NCBI GenBank assembly: GCA_045132775.1
Contig: JBGUSX010000156.1
Coordinates: forward strand, 13,798 to 77,797
Origin: SVTX01 sp045132775
Lineage (GTDB): Bacteria; Bacillota; Clostridia; Oscillospirales; CAG-272
Direction of reading: 5' to 3'
Length of the DNA stretch: 64,000 bases
The translations under genes and the position numbers were made by a program. The notes below the pieces were generated by a model. It was not told the origin of the DNA, made no database searches, and was given only the letters and a program-made list of their open reading frames with translations. Of this stretch, positions 51,633-60,852 are shown one piece after another. Positions within the stretch are counted from its first letter, which is position 1. Every line of letters begins with the position of its first letter.

Positions 51633-53513
51633 TTATTTGTAGATATTATCTGCTATGTTTTTTGCACAAAGCCCTGCGGCTTCCAAGTACGTCTGCCCTG
51701 CCTCGCGCTTCACAAAAGGATCGTCTGCCGCCATAATTGTGTATTTCACTCCCTTAAGATAGCCCTTGCGTACCATCTCATCTGAAAGCAACATTCCAAA
51801 TCCGCCCGATCTGATCTCTTCCTCAACAAACGTTACGGTTCTTATTCCTTTGTCCGAAACAACTAGCGATATTTCGTCGGCAAGTTTGGAATAAGGTGCA
51901 ATATACTCACAAAGTATTATTCCCGCGCGTTTACCTCGACTTTCAAGAATCTTCTTCGCTTCAATACATTCAGCCGCTATTCTGCCATGAGTAATTATGA
52001 TATTTTCGGGCGGGTTCATTTCATCAAAATCCGTTCTTATTCCAACGTCATCATATCCAACGCCCGGATAAAATTCTCCGACAATCTTGCCGCTTTCCGC
52101 ACCCGAGGGGTATCTTATCGCAGATACGCTGGGCTCATAAAGTGCCTGCTTGAGAGAACGCGCAAGTCCGCGATACGTCACGGGCGCATAGATCTTCACC
52201 CCGGGTATCTGCGAGAGAAACGCAACGTCAAATATTCCGTGATGAGTCGCTCCGTCAGAATTGTTGAAGCCTGCCCTGTCAATAGCAAGCACAACAGGTA
52301 AATTCTGCAATGCTGCATCGTGAATTATCTGATCGTATCCCCTCTGCAGAAAAGTGGAATATACCGCAAAAACGGGCAAAAGTCCGTTTGCGGCAAGTCC
52401 TGCGGCGAAGGTGACCGCGTGCTCCTCCGCTATACCTACGTCGAAAAATCTTTCTTTGTATTTTTCCTCAAAGCAGTCAAGCCCCGTTCCCGTGCTCATC
52501 GCGGCGGTTATTGCACATACACGACCGTCGTTTTCCGCAAGACCGCATAATGCTTTGCCGAATTCTCTTGAAAAGCTTGTTTCTGATACCACACTTGATG
52601 CGGGTGCAACGCCGTGATATTTGCCGGGATTCGTCTCTGCAGGCTCGTATCCCTTACCCTTCTGCGTCTTTAAGTGAACGAGAACGTTCTCACCTGCATT
52701 CTTTGCGTGCTTAAGCAAAGCCTCTACACTCTCAAAATCATTTCCATCGGCAGGACCGAGATAATAAAGACCGAGATCCTCAAAATACGTACTACCGTAC
52801 AGAGCGTTTTTAACCGTCTTTTTCAGTCCTCTGATCCCCTTAAATATTGCGTTTCCAACAAGCGGTATCTTTTTGATGAAGGAAACCGTAAATCTCTTTA
52901 CCCTAAAGTAGCTGTTCTTCTTGCGAAGCCTTGCAATACTTGCCGCAAACCTGCCTATATTTTTTGATATAGACATCTCGTTCTCGTTGAGAATAATTAT
53001 AAGTCTGGTAAGGTCCTTATTAAGATTATTGAGTGCCTCGTGTATCATACCGCCGGTAAAAGCACCGTCTCCGAGCACAACGACAGTATATGCGTCACTT
53101 CCCTTTATTTTATCCGCCTCCGCAAATCCTATCGCTGCGGAGAGACTTGTAGAACTGTGACCGGCACCAAAGCAGTCGTATTCGCTCTCATCTCTGTTTG
53201 TAAATCCCGAGAGTCCGCCTGATTTGCGCAAGGTGTCAAAACGGTCAAATCTTTCGGTCAAAAGCTTGTGAGCATAGCTCTGATGACCAACGTCAAAAAT
53301 TATATGATCCTTCGGGCAACTAAAAACACGGTGTATGGCGACCGTCAATTCAACAACACCAAGATTAGAGGCTAAATGTCCCCCATTTTTCTCGGTTGTC
53401 GTGACTATGCAGTCGCGAATTTCTCCACATAGTGTATCAATATCATTTTTATCAAGCTGTTTTACGTCCTCGGGAGAATTCACTCTGCCGAGATATTTAT
53501 ATTCGGTTTTCAT
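51633..53513 (-). CDS. dxs: 1-deoxy-D-xylulose-5-phosphate synthase
   Basis: Thiamine-diphosphate enzyme condensing pyruvate and glyceraldehyde-3-phosphate for the MEP isoprenoid pathway. The 626-aa protein has DVGHQSYAHKLLT, the ThDP-binding VVLGDGAFTGGM...NN stretch and a C-terminal transketolase domain. The usual DRAGLVGxDG motif reads DRAGFNNSDGATHHG, a small variation in the active-site loop. ATG at 53513 follows GGGGAGGA; the frame to 53540 has none. Confidence 0.95.
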   Translation of the reverse strand: MKTEYKYLGRVNSPEDVKQLDKNDIDTLCGEIRDCIVTTTEKNGGHLASNLGVVELTVAIHRVFSCPKDHIIFDVGHQSYAHKLLTERFDRFDTLRKSGGLSGFTNRDESEYDCFGAGHSSTSLSAAIGFAEADKIKGSDAYTVVVLGDGAFTGGMIHEALNNLNKDLTRLIIILNENEMSISKNIGRFAASIARLRKKNSYFRVKRFTVSFIKKIPLVGNAIFKGIRGLKKTVKNALYGSTYFEDLGLYYLGPADGNDFESVEALLKHAKNAGENVLVHLKTQKGKGYEPAETNPGKYHGVAPASSVVSETSFSREFGKALCGLAENDGRVCAITAAMSTGTGLDCFEEKYKERFFDVGIAEEHAVTFAAGLAANGLLPVFAVYSTFLQRGYDQIIHDAALQNLPVVLAIDRAGFNNSDGATHHGIFDVAFLSQIPGVKIYAPVTYRGLARSLKQALYEPSVSAIRYPSGAESGKIVGEFYPGVGYDDVGIRTDFDEMNPPENIIITHGRIAAECIEAKKILESRGKRAGIILCEYIAPYSKLADEISLVVSDKGIRTVTFVEEEIRSGGFGMLLSDEMVRKGYLKGVKYTIMAADDPFVKREAGQTYLEAAGLCAKNIADNIYK

Positions 53514-53546
53514 ATTATCCTCCCCAAAATTATCGCACACACGCTA

Positions 53547-53575
53547 ATTATATCACTTTTTTTAACTTCTGTAAA
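53547..53575 (-). promoter_or_regulatory. Promoter of the dxs-mutS2 operon
   Basis: Minus strand TTTACA, 17-bp spacer, TATAAT, 34 bp before the ATG at 53513. Confidence 0.78.
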
Positions 53576-53647
53576 TAGCTTTCTAAAAAAATCAGTCAAA
53601 CTGTCGGTTTATCTGACAAAAATCTTTTTCAGTTTTCCATAAAAAAA

Positions 53648-53690
53648 GCATCTCAAGAAAGTGATATACTCTCTTGAGATGCCCTTTTTA
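53648..53690. terminator. Intrinsic terminator after the small lipoprotein gene
   Basis: Stem GCATCTCAAGA / TCTTGAGATGC (53648-53658 and 53672-53682) with A and T runs outside. Confidence 0.88.
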
Positions 53691-53705
53691 TGTTTATATC
53701 AGAAA

Positions 53706-54086
53706 TTATTTCTTTGCGTCAAATCTTGCACCGGAGATCTCGATGTACTTACCGTTATCGTCGCTGCCCTCATTGTACTTAAGGTTCTTTCCGAAGAATG
53801 CCTTTGCGCCGCCGTAGATGATGTCATCTGCATAGCTCTCGCCTTCAGGCCATGTGAAGGAAATGGTCTTATTGCCATCGTCATCCTTGCCCATTTCGAA
53901 CTCACCTGTCATGGTATAGGTGTCCAAAAGACCCTTCCAGGAAACAGTAACTTCAGAGCCGGAGAACTTGAGGTTGTAAACCTTACCGGTATACTCGCCA
54001 GAGGGTCCGCCGCAAGAAACGAGAACTGCACACATCATAACTGCTACGAGTGCAAATGCAATAACTTTGATGATAGATTTTTTCAT
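53706..54086 (-). CDS. Small lipoprotein of unknown function
   Basis: A 126-aa protein with a signal peptide and lipobox VLVSCGGPSG; C25 or so would be lipidated by the lgt product and possibly N-acylated by lnt, the next gene upstream in the strand direction. The mature domain is small, beta-rich and acidic (MGKDDDGNKTISFTWPEGES), with no recognisable family. It has its own promoter at 54121-54149 and terminator. Confidence 0.85.
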   Translation of the reverse strand: MKKSIIKVIAFALVAVMMCAVLVSCGGPSGEYTGKVYNLKFSGSEVTVSWKGLLDTYTMTGEFEMGKDDDGNKTISFTWPEGESYADDIIYGGAKAFFGKNLKYNEGSDDNGKYIEISGARFDAKK

Positions 54087-54120
54087 TCTGAAAAATCTCC
54101 TTTCTTAATTTTGTGGTTAT

Positions 54121-54149
54121 ATTATACACTTTAAAAGCAAAAATGTCAA
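54121..54149 (-). promoter_or_regulatory. Consensus promoter of the small lipoprotein gene
   Basis: Minus strand TTGACA, 17-bp spacer, TATAAT, 35 bp before the ATG at 54086. Confidence 0.88.
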
Positions 54150-54186
54150 TAGATTTCTTCACCTTTTTTTCACACAACGATCAAAC

Positions 54187-55782
54187 TTAATATTCCTTAA
54201 TAAAGTTCATATTGCCTTTATCCAAAAGACCTATGAACGCTGTCAAAACACAAAAAGCAACGCATAAATACACAAAAAGATTTCCAATGACGGTATAAAG
54301 TGTGCTCTGGTCACGGAGAGAAACGTCGGATACGACGTATCCTCTTTCAAGTGCTCCTAGCTTCTTTACAACGTTTCCCATAGGGTCAATAACAGATGAA
54401 ATACCCGTATTGGCAGATCTGACTACGTACCTTCCGCTTTCCATCGCACGCAAACGAGCCTGTGCGTTGTGCATATCCAGCGCAGCAGAATCAGAAAACC
54501 AAGAATCGTTTGTTGATATAGCAATGATCTCTGCACCGTTTCTTACAGAATCTGCTATAACATTTTCATATATGGAATCAAAGCATAATGCGCATCCAAT
54601 CCTTCCCGACTCACTGTCGATAACAACGCTCTCGCTCCCCGCTAGCAGATCATCCTCCAGGATACCAATATTTGCAAGCGGTGGGAAAATAAAGGTGACA
54701 AATTCTCGCATTGGCACGAACTCCCCAAAAGGAACAAGTCTCTGTTTAGAATATACGGTTTCACCAAAACTCCCGTCCGGTCTGACCTCTATTACCGAGT
54801 TATACCTCTGTTCGCTTTCCTCATCAACGGTAAATGCAGATACGAGAATTGTTACCTCGTTGTCTCTCGCCAAATCGCTTACAAATTCAACAAGAACATC
54901 ACTGTCAAACAAAACGTATGGGAGCGCAGTCTCAGGCCAGACAACTATTTCTGCCCCCTCATCCGCAGCTTTCTCGGTGAGATCATTATAAATATTCAGC
55001 ATCCTTTCCGCACTGTCTGAATCCCATTTATCACTTGAGGATATATTTCCTTGAAGCGCGGCAACCTTGACGGGTTCCCCACCTTCATTATATGTCAACG
55101 TAACGGCAAATCCAAGGGCGAGATTGACACAGAAAATTCCAAGGGCAACGTAAGCAAACAGCTTTTCATTTTTCTTTTGCCTCAGGGCAAGCGCAAAACA
55201 GAAAGCAACCGAGACAATGACAAACGTCACGAAGTAAGAACCAAAAAGAGATATGCTTCTTACGACCAATGGAGCATCTATCTGTCCAAGAGGCAATCTC
55301 GCCCAAGGAACTCCCCACCAGCCAACAGTCTGCCACCATTCGAACGTTACCCATAGCGAAGCGGCGATAAAAGGCATAAGAATCTTGTATTTCGAAGCTA
55401 AACGACCTCTTGAAATCTTGCCGAAAAGCAAAAAAACAAGACCGCTTTGTGACCCTTGAAATATTCCTATTCCAAAGCAAGCAAGAATCACGACTGCCAA
55501 TGACTCGGCATTCGAAAGGCCGGCAAAATCAAGCGGATACATGTAGAAAAACCAATGGAATGCCGTCGCATAATATACCGAGAAGAACAAAACTCCCATG
55601 CCGTAAAGCCTGCGTAGTCTTATTTCGCGGTTTTCCGTCAGTGATAATAGCACCCACGCGGCTATCGTAACAGACACCCACTGCAAAAAGCCGAGCTCGG
55701 TAACAATTAGAGGGAGAGCCGTTAAAAAGCCGCTCAAAATAAGCAACAAAGCATTTTTGTGCTTAAAGACAAAGCCTTTCAT
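54187..55782 (-). CDS. lnt: Apolipoprotein N-acyltransferase
   Basis: Adds the third acyl chain to lipoproteins at the membrane. The 531-aa protein has about six N-terminal hydrophobic segments (to about residue 220), then a nitrilase-type domain. The expected catalytic triad is visible: E in VVWPETALPYVLF, K in VYSKQRLVPFGEF and C in IGCALCFDSIYEN. A final hydrophobic segment follows near residues 500-522. Lnt is classically a Gram-negative enzyme; here it sits with spoIVA in a Firmicute. Last gene of the upp-rluA-lnt set, 14 bp after the RluA gene. Confidence 0.92.
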   Translation of the reverse strand: MKGFVFKHKNALLLILSGFLTALPLIVTELGFLQWVSVTIAAWVLLSLTENREIRLRRLYGMGVLFFSVYYATAFHWFFYMYPLDFAGLSNAESLAVVILACFGIGIFQGSQSGLVFLLFGKISRGRLASKYKILMPFIAASLWVTFEWWQTVGWWGVPWARLPLGQIDAPLVVRSISLFGSYFVTFVIVSVAFCFALALRQKKNEKLFAYVALGIFCVNLALGFAVTLTYNEGGEPVKVAALQGNISSSDKWDSDSAERMLNIYNDLTEKAADEGAEIVVWPETALPYVLFDSDVLVEFVSDLARDNEVTILVSAFTVDEESEQRYNSVIEVRPDGSFGETVYSKQRLVPFGEFVPMREFVTFIFPPLANIGILEDDLLAGSESVVIDSESGRIGCALCFDSIYENVIADSVRNGAEIIAISTNDSWFSDSAALDMHNAQARLRAMESGRYVVRSANTGISSVIDPMGNVVKKLGALERGYVVSDVSLRDQSTLYTVIGNLFVYLCVAFCVLTAFIGLLDKGNMNFIKEY

Positions 55783-55796
55783 TCTCTCCCCCCTTT

Positions 55797-56789
55797 TTAT
55801 CCGTTTATTATTTTTGCCACCTTTTCTTCCGAGCCTGCATAATCCTTTAAAAACCAGACAGATTCCGGTTTAAGCGCAATCTGCTTTCCCGAAAGATATC
55901 CAAGCGCACCGTCATTTTTAAAATTGAATATCAGGCGGTATGAATAAAGTGCCTGATATTTATATCCGTCTGCCCTGTCAGCACGGTTGATACCGTATTT
56001 CCCGTCACCCAAAAGCGGATGACCTATATGAGCCATGTGTGCTCTTATCTGGTGCGTTCTTCCCGTTACAAGCTCGACCTCAAGCAAGGACGTGTCTCTG
56101 TTTTCGGATACGACCTTGTATTTTGTGATAATATTTTTGTACCCGTCTTTTTCCTTGTCGGATATCGTGACAAGGTTTGTCGCACTGTTCTTTTTGAGAT
56201 ATCCCGTCAGAGTATCTGCACGCTTCGGCATTTTTCCGTGAACTGCGCAAAGATAGAATTTGCGTATCTCATCATTCTTTATCTTCTCGTTCATTACGCG
56301 AAGAGCCTCCGCAGTCTTTGCCGCGATGACGATACCGCCCGTGTTTCTGTCTATTCTGTTGCAGAGTGCGGGAGCAAAGGATTGCTCGTCGGCGGGATCA
56401 TACTCCCCTTTTTGATAAAGGTATGCCTTTATATGCATAATAAGCGTGTTGTCCTTGGCGCTGTCGTCCTCGTGAACGAGCACACCGGGCCGCTTGTTGC
56501 AGAGGATAATATTATCATCCTCGTACACAATATCAAGCTTCGGGGTAATGCGAAAGAGCGCACCGTCGTCCTTCTCGGGAGAGGAAAAAAACTCGTCTCT
56601 GATAAAGAGCTGTATCTCATCTCCCTCCTGCAAAATATACTTTTGCTCGCAACGCTTTCTGTTTACCTTTATCTTTTTTGTTCTGATATACTTATACATA
56701 AGCGACGCAGGGAGTCCGCTTACTGCTTTCGTAAGAAATTTGTCAAGCCTCTGACCTGCGTCATTCTTTTTTATAACTAAGATCTGCAT
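55797..56789 (-). CDS. RluA-family pseudouridine synthase (RluC/RluD-like)
   Basis: A 330-aa protein with an S4 domain at the N-terminus (RLDKFLTKAVSGLPASLMYK, then IRTKKIKVNRKR) and the catalytic motif CNRIDRNTGGI (D is the nucleophile), plus VTGRTHQIRAHMAHIGHPL. The S4 domain is clearer than in the paralogue at 506. The target uridine is unknown. It is cotranscribed with upp upstream and lnt downstream. Confidence 0.9.
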   Translation of the reverse strand: MQILVIKKNDAGQRLDKFLTKAVSGLPASLMYKYIRTKKIKVNRKRCEQKYILQEGDEIQLFIRDEFFSSPEKDDGALFRITPKLDIVYEDDNIILCNKRPGVLVHEDDSAKDNTLIMHIKAYLYQKGEYDPADEQSFAPALCNRIDRNTGGIVIAAKTAEALRVMNEKIKNDEIRKFYLCAVHGKMPKRADTLTGYLKKNSATNLVTISDKEKDGYKNIITKYKVVSENRDTSLLEVELVTGRTHQIRAHMAHIGHPLLGDGKYGINRADRADGYKYQALYSYRLIFNFKNDGALGYLSGKQIALKPESVWFLKDYAGSEEKVAKIING

Positions 56790-56818
56790 TGATTATCCTT
56801 ATTAAGATCAAATGTATT

Positions 56819-56850
56819 AAATGGCGAGAGGATTCCCCCTCGCCATTCTG
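56819..56850 (-). terminator. Weak hairpin between upp and the RluA gene
   Basis: AATGGCGAG / CTCGCCATT stem with a loop of about 9 nt. The T tract is poor, so readthrough to the downstream genes is likely. Confidence 0.5.
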
Positions 56851-56853
56851 TTT

Positions 56854-57483
56854 TTAAATTGTGCCGAATATACGGTCGCCCGCGTCACCGAGACCGGGAA
56901 CGATATATGCGTGATCGTTAAGCTTCTCGTCGAGAGCCGCGGCGTAAATATCAACGTCGGGATGATCCGCCTGAACCTTTGCAACACCCTCGGGAGCTGC
57001 AACAAGGCACATAAACTTGATATGAGTGCATCCGTGCTCCTTGAGCTTTGTGAGCGCATCACTTGCAGAGCCACCTGTCGCGAGCATGGGGTCAACGAGA
57101 ATAACTATTCTCTGATCGATATCTGCGGGAAGCTTGCAGTAGTAGGTTACGGGAAGATGTGTCTCGGGATCGCGGTAAAGACCGATATGACCGACCTTTG
57201 CAACGGGAACGAGATCAAGAAGTCCGTCAACCATACCGATACCTGCGCGGAGGATCGGAACGATAGCGAGCTTTTTACCCGAAATGGTGTAAGCCTTAGT
57301 TTTCTGTACGGGGGTCTCTATAGTGATCTCCTCCAGGGGAAGATCGCGGGTAAGCTCATAGCCCATAAGCATTGCTATCTCATTGAGGAGCTCGCGGAAA
57401 TCCTTGGATCCCGTCTTTTTGTTTCTCATAATAGAAAGCTTGTGTGCAATAAGCGGATGGTCTACAACGTGAAGAGTACTCAT
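56854..57483 (-). CDS. upp: Uracil phosphoribosyltransferase
   Basis: Salvages uracil to UMP with PRPP. The 209-aa length is normal. The PRPP loop LVDPMLATGGSASDAL and the C-terminal GLGDAGDRIFGT are family signatures. ATG at 57483 has AAAGGA upstream; a longer in-frame start at 57522 lies at the -10 box and is rejected. Own promoter at 57527-57555. Confidence 0.96.
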   Translation of the reverse strand: MSTLHVVDHPLIAHKLSIMRNKKTGSKDFRELLNEIAMLMGYELTRDLPLEEITIETPVQKTKAYTISGKKLAIVPILRAGIGMVDGLLDLVPVAKVGHIGLYRDPETHLPVTYYCKLPADIDQRIVILVDPMLATGGSASDALTKLKEHGCTHIKFMCLVAAPEGVAKVQADHPDVDIYAAALDEKLNDHAYIVPGLGDAGDRIFGTI

Positions 57484-57526
57484 AATTTTCGTCCTTTCAA
57501 TTGCGCTTTTATTTAATGACACAATA

Positions 57527-57555
57527 ATTATACTTCATTTCACTGTTTTTTTCAA
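57527..57555 (-). promoter_or_regulatory. Promoter of upp
   Basis: Minus strand TTGAAA, 17-bp spacer, TATAAT, 44 bp before the ATG at 57483. Confidence 0.8.
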
Positions 57556-57585
57556 GTACTTTTTGTCATTTTTCACCCCATTGCG

Positions 57586-57614
57586 TTGACTTTTTTCCAT
57601 TTTGATGATATAAT
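57586..57614 (+). promoter_or_regulatory. Promoter of the sialate esterase-like gene
   Basis: TTGACT, 17-bp spacer, TATAAT, 51 bp before the ATG at 57666; divergent from the upp promoter. Confidence 0.8.
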
Positions 57615-57665
57615 CGGTCATGTCGGCATATCTGTCGACCATTACGTATTTTATAGAGGTGTTTT

Positions 57666-59147
57666 ATGGACTCAGCCGTAGCTCTTCCGTCATATTACGA
57701 AACAAAGGCAGATAAAAATATAGTCTCAGATTGGAAATGTCCCGAATTCAAGGTCTCGGGTGCATTTTCCTCGCACATGGTCGTCCAGCGCGAAGCAAGG
57801 ATCAAGGTGTGGGGATTTTCGCAAAGCGTAGGCTCTACCGTCACGGGCAACTTTATGAGAGAGACCGTCACCGCCAAAGTGGACGAGAATAACAGATTCA
57901 TGCTCGTGTTTGCCGAGAAAGCGTACACCGACGAACCACAGGTAATGACGATAAAGGACGACCTCGGACACGAGGCAGTATTCGAGGACGTGCTTGTAGG
58001 AGACGTATGGTTTATATGCGGTCAATCAAACGCCGAGCTTCATTTGGCACCATGCGTGGAGCTTACACCAAGCCTTTATTTCAGCGAAAACGATAATTTC
58101 CGCCTTTTCTATCAGGCGCAGGGCATCGCAAAGCAGAACCTCAACCATATAGCAGACCCGAACCCCGACGTTATAAGAGCCGATTGGACGTGGAAACGCC
58201 CCGACGAAAAGGCGTCGCGCTCCTTCTCTGCCCTCGGCTGGTACTTTGCGAGTGAGATCACAAAAATGGTCGGAGTACCTCAGGGACTTGTAATGATGGC
58301 GGCAGGCGGCGCGGCTCTTCGCGAGCTTATGCCGGCAGAGCTTTGCCATGAGCTTGGATATTTCAACGGTGCCAACTGCCGCGAGGGCGGCTACTACGAC
58401 ACGCTCATCCACCCCTTCATTCCCATGGCATTCAAGGGAATGATCTTCTTCCAGGGCGAGAGCGAGGGCTGTTGGAAACGCGTTGCGGACAATTTTGACA
58501 AGGATATGTGCGCATATTTCTCATTTCTCAGAGAAAAATTCGAATATAATTTCCCCATTTACAATATCCAGCTTTCCGACTATCCGCGAAATTGCGAAAG
58601 GTACTTCCCCTTTATCGATATCACGCGAACAAAGCAGTTTGACGCACTCAATATCATCCCCAATATGACTCTGACGGTTGATATGGACCTCGGAGCAGAC
58701 GAGGACTATCATGACTGGGCGCACTCACCGAGAAAGCAGGAGCTCGCGGAGCGAGTAGCAAAATTGGTGCTTGCGAAGGAATACGGAGTCGGAAGCTTGC
58801 AAAACGCAGTGTCGCCCCGACCCATTTACGCAACCTTGAGCGAGGATAAGAGCGAGATATACATCGATTTCACAGACGTCGGCACAGGGCTTATAGTCAG
58901 AGGACAGGATCCTCGCATGAGCGTAGGTCTTGAGGTGCTCGGCTTTTCCGTCGGCACTTATGAAACGAGGATTGATGCGAAGGCGACACTCACCTCTCGC
59001 GGCAGAGTTACCGTATCGGTTCCTGAGGGGGCAGATACCTCGCAGGTGAACTACGCATTCTCCATCCGTATAACCCCCGACGAAAACGCAAACCTCTATA
59101 ACGGAAACAATCTTCCCACCCCCGCGTTTTCGATAAAAGTAAACTAA
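57666..59147 (+). CDS. Sialate O-acetylesterase-like SGNH hydrolase
   Basis: A 493-aa protein of the SASA/DUF303 esterase group. The N-terminus has the FSSHMVVQREARIKVWG domain that precedes the esterase in this family. The nucleophile-type block is ICGQSNAELHL (family form GQSNM), block III is FFQGESEG, and a likely catalytic His lies in DWAHSPRKQELAERV. No signal peptide is present, so it should act in the cytoplasm on imported acetylated sugar or a glycan fragment (inference). GAGGTG lies 4-9 bp before the ATG. Single-gene unit with its own terminator. Confidence 0.85.
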   Translation: MDSAVALPSYYETKADKNIVSDWKCPEFKVSGAFSSHMVVQREARIKVWGFSQSVGSTVTGNFMRETVTAKVDENNRFMLVFAEKAYTDEPQVMTIKDDLGHEAVFEDVLVGDVWFICGQSNAELHLAPCVELTPSLYFSENDNFRLFYQAQGIAKQNLNHIADPNPDVIRADWTWKRPDEKASRSFSALGWYFASEITKMVGVPQGLVMMAAGGAALRELMPAELCHELGYFNGANCREGGYYDTLIHPFIPMAFKGMIFFQGESEGCWKRVADNFDKDMCAYFSFLREKFEYNFPIYNIQLSDYPRNCERYFPFIDITRTKQFDALNIIPNMTLTVDMDLGADEDYHDWAHSPRKQELAERVAKLVLAKEYGVGSLQNAVSPRPIYATLSEDKSEIYIDFTDVGTGLIVRGQDPRMSVGLEVLGFSVGTYETRIDAKATLTSRGRVTVSVPEGADTSQVNYAFSIRITPDENANLYNGNNLPTPAFSIKVN

Positions 59148-59155
59148 TTCAAAAT

Positions 59156-59203
59156 AAGCGGATGCTCAACACCTTTCAGGTAAAAGCATCCGCTTTTTCT
59201 TTT
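59156..59203 (+). terminator. Intrinsic terminator of the esterase gene
   Basis: AAGCGGATGCT / AGCATCCGCTT stem (59156-59166 and 59185-59195) followed by T5. Confidence 0.9.
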
Positions 59204-59236
59204 TAGAAACTCAGTTCATGAGTCAGCCCATATTTA

Positions 59237-60832
59237 TCATTCAGTAATATAGTTATAATTGATATCGGCATCATTTAGCTTTGAATTCGACGAATCTATG
59301 CTGATTTGAGCCCACTGCTCCTCACTTCCACCGTAGTTAACAGTCACCAGATTTGTACAATCTTGAAATGCTCGTCCCTTAATAGTTCTAACGCTATTTG
59401 GAATTGTTATACATCTCATGTTAGTGCAACCTTGAAAAACCCCATCATTAATAACTGAAATCGTATTCGGAATAGCAATTTCATTTATGCTGAAGCAATA
59501 TTGGAATGCATAGTTTCCGATGTATGCCAACTGTATAGGAAGCACGAGATTTGATAAATTCCAACAACCGCTAAACGCATTAGAACGTATGACCGTAACA
59601 TTGTTTGAAATTATAACCTCTGTTAAATTGCTGCAACCATAAAAAGTATAGTCATGCACGGTTGTTACTCCATCAGGAATCGTTAAACTTACAATACTAG
59701 AACACTCTCTAAATGCCCCCTCTGAAATATATGTGACTTTCTCAGGAATACTTATTACGCTGAGGTTTGTACATCTCAGAAAGGCGTACTGTCTAATAAA
59801 TTCGAGGTTTTCAGAAAGTATCACTTTCTTTAAATTAGAGCACCAACTGAACGCCTCTTTTTCTATTCTCTTAACAGTATTCGGGAGAATCACACTTTCA
59901 AGATTTGAACATGTGCTAAACGCATATGCCCCAATTTTAACCACATCATCCCCATCTGGTGACATAGACGGAATAACAATATCCGTATCAGTACAAGTAC
60001 CAATTCCGCTCACATAACAAGTACCATCTCCGTTAGAAGTAAACGCAAGCCCCTCGGAATATTTCACAGCCTCCTCATACACCGCAGTATATGTTTCGGT
60101 CACACACTCGGGAATAGTGAGAGTAGTCTCTGTTCCGACCTCTTCGCCCGCGCTGTTTGTCCAATGCGAAAATACATATCCCTCCTCTGCCTCATTTGCG
60201 GTAATGGTCACACTTGTACCTGCCTTGTAATATCCCGTCTTGAAGCCGTCCGCGTGCGTTCCGTTTACGACCTTGATCTTCGCTACCTCATCGGTAGCGA
60301 GAAAATCCGTATTGTGCTCAAAGTATAACTGCGAAAACGCGCCGTACTCAAGCATATTTGTAAGAATTCCCTCGAGGTATTCGGGCACGTTGTCCGAATT
60401 AAGCATATTATACGCATACTGTACTATACTGAACTTAACAGGCTTACTGTATATTTCGATTCCGTCAATCTCTGCATAAGCGCATACGTACACGAACTTT
60501 GTCATATCCTTTGCGGCAAGATCGTCATATTGGAACACAAGATATCCCGTGTCCTCCTCTGTACGTATGGATGAAAGCTCACCCTCTGCACTCTCTTTTG
60601 TGTATTCTGCAGGAGCAGATTCCCATACCAAAAGCTTAACACAGGATTCATCCTCAATTCCATTTGCATCGATCTTATAATTCATAAACACTGCGTTTTC
60701 AAGCTCCAAAGTATTAGATTTGATCGTAAGGGTCGGATCTTCATTTTCCGTATCCGCAAAAACAGTTACTGCCAAAACAGAAACAATAGTAATAATTAGC
60801 AAACCAAAAATCAAGATTATTCTTTTTTTCAT
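59237..60832 (-). CDS. Secreted leucine-rich-repeat (BspA-type) protein
   Basis: A 531-aa secreted protein. A signal peptide covers residues 1-26 (cleavage near VFA-DT). An N-terminal domain (about 30-180) is followed by an InlB-B/Listeria-Bacteroides-type repeat (about 188-255, with TVTITANEAEEGYVFSHWT-like features) and 8-9 BspA-type leucine-rich repeats (about 285-515; units like LKKVILSENLEFIRQYAF and LTEVIISNNVTVIRSNAF). Gut Clostridia use such proteins for adhesion or host contact; no anchor motif is visible at the C-terminus. A short peptide gene sits 20 bp upstream and shares the leader RNA. Confidence 0.88.
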   Translation of the reverse strand: MKKRIILIFGLLIITIVSVLAVTVFADTENEDPTLTIKSNTLELENAVFMNYKIDANGIEDESCVKLLVWESAPAEYTKESAEGELSSIRTEEDTGYLVFQYDDLAAKDMTKFVYVCAYAEIDGIEIYSKPVKFSIVQYAYNMLNSDNVPEYLEGILTNMLEYGAFSQLYFEHNTDFLATDEVAKIKVVNGTHADGFKTGYYKAGTSVTITANEAEEGYVFSHWTNSAGEEVGTETTLTIPECVTETYTAVYEEAVKYSEGLAFTSNGDGTCYVSGIGTCTDTDIVIPSMSPDGDDVVKIGAYAFSTCSNLESVILPNTVKRIEKEAFSWCSNLKKVILSENLEFIRQYAFLRCTNLSVISIPEKVTYISEGAFRECSSIVSLTIPDGVTTVHDYTFYGCSNLTEVIISNNVTVIRSNAFSGCWNLSNLVLPIQLAYIGNYAFQYCFSINEIAIPNTISVINDGVFQGCTNMRCITIPNSVRTIKGRAFQDCTNLVTVNYGGSEEQWAQISIDSSNSKLNDADINYNYITE

Positions 60833-60852
60833 ATTCTTTTCTCCTTTTTTAA

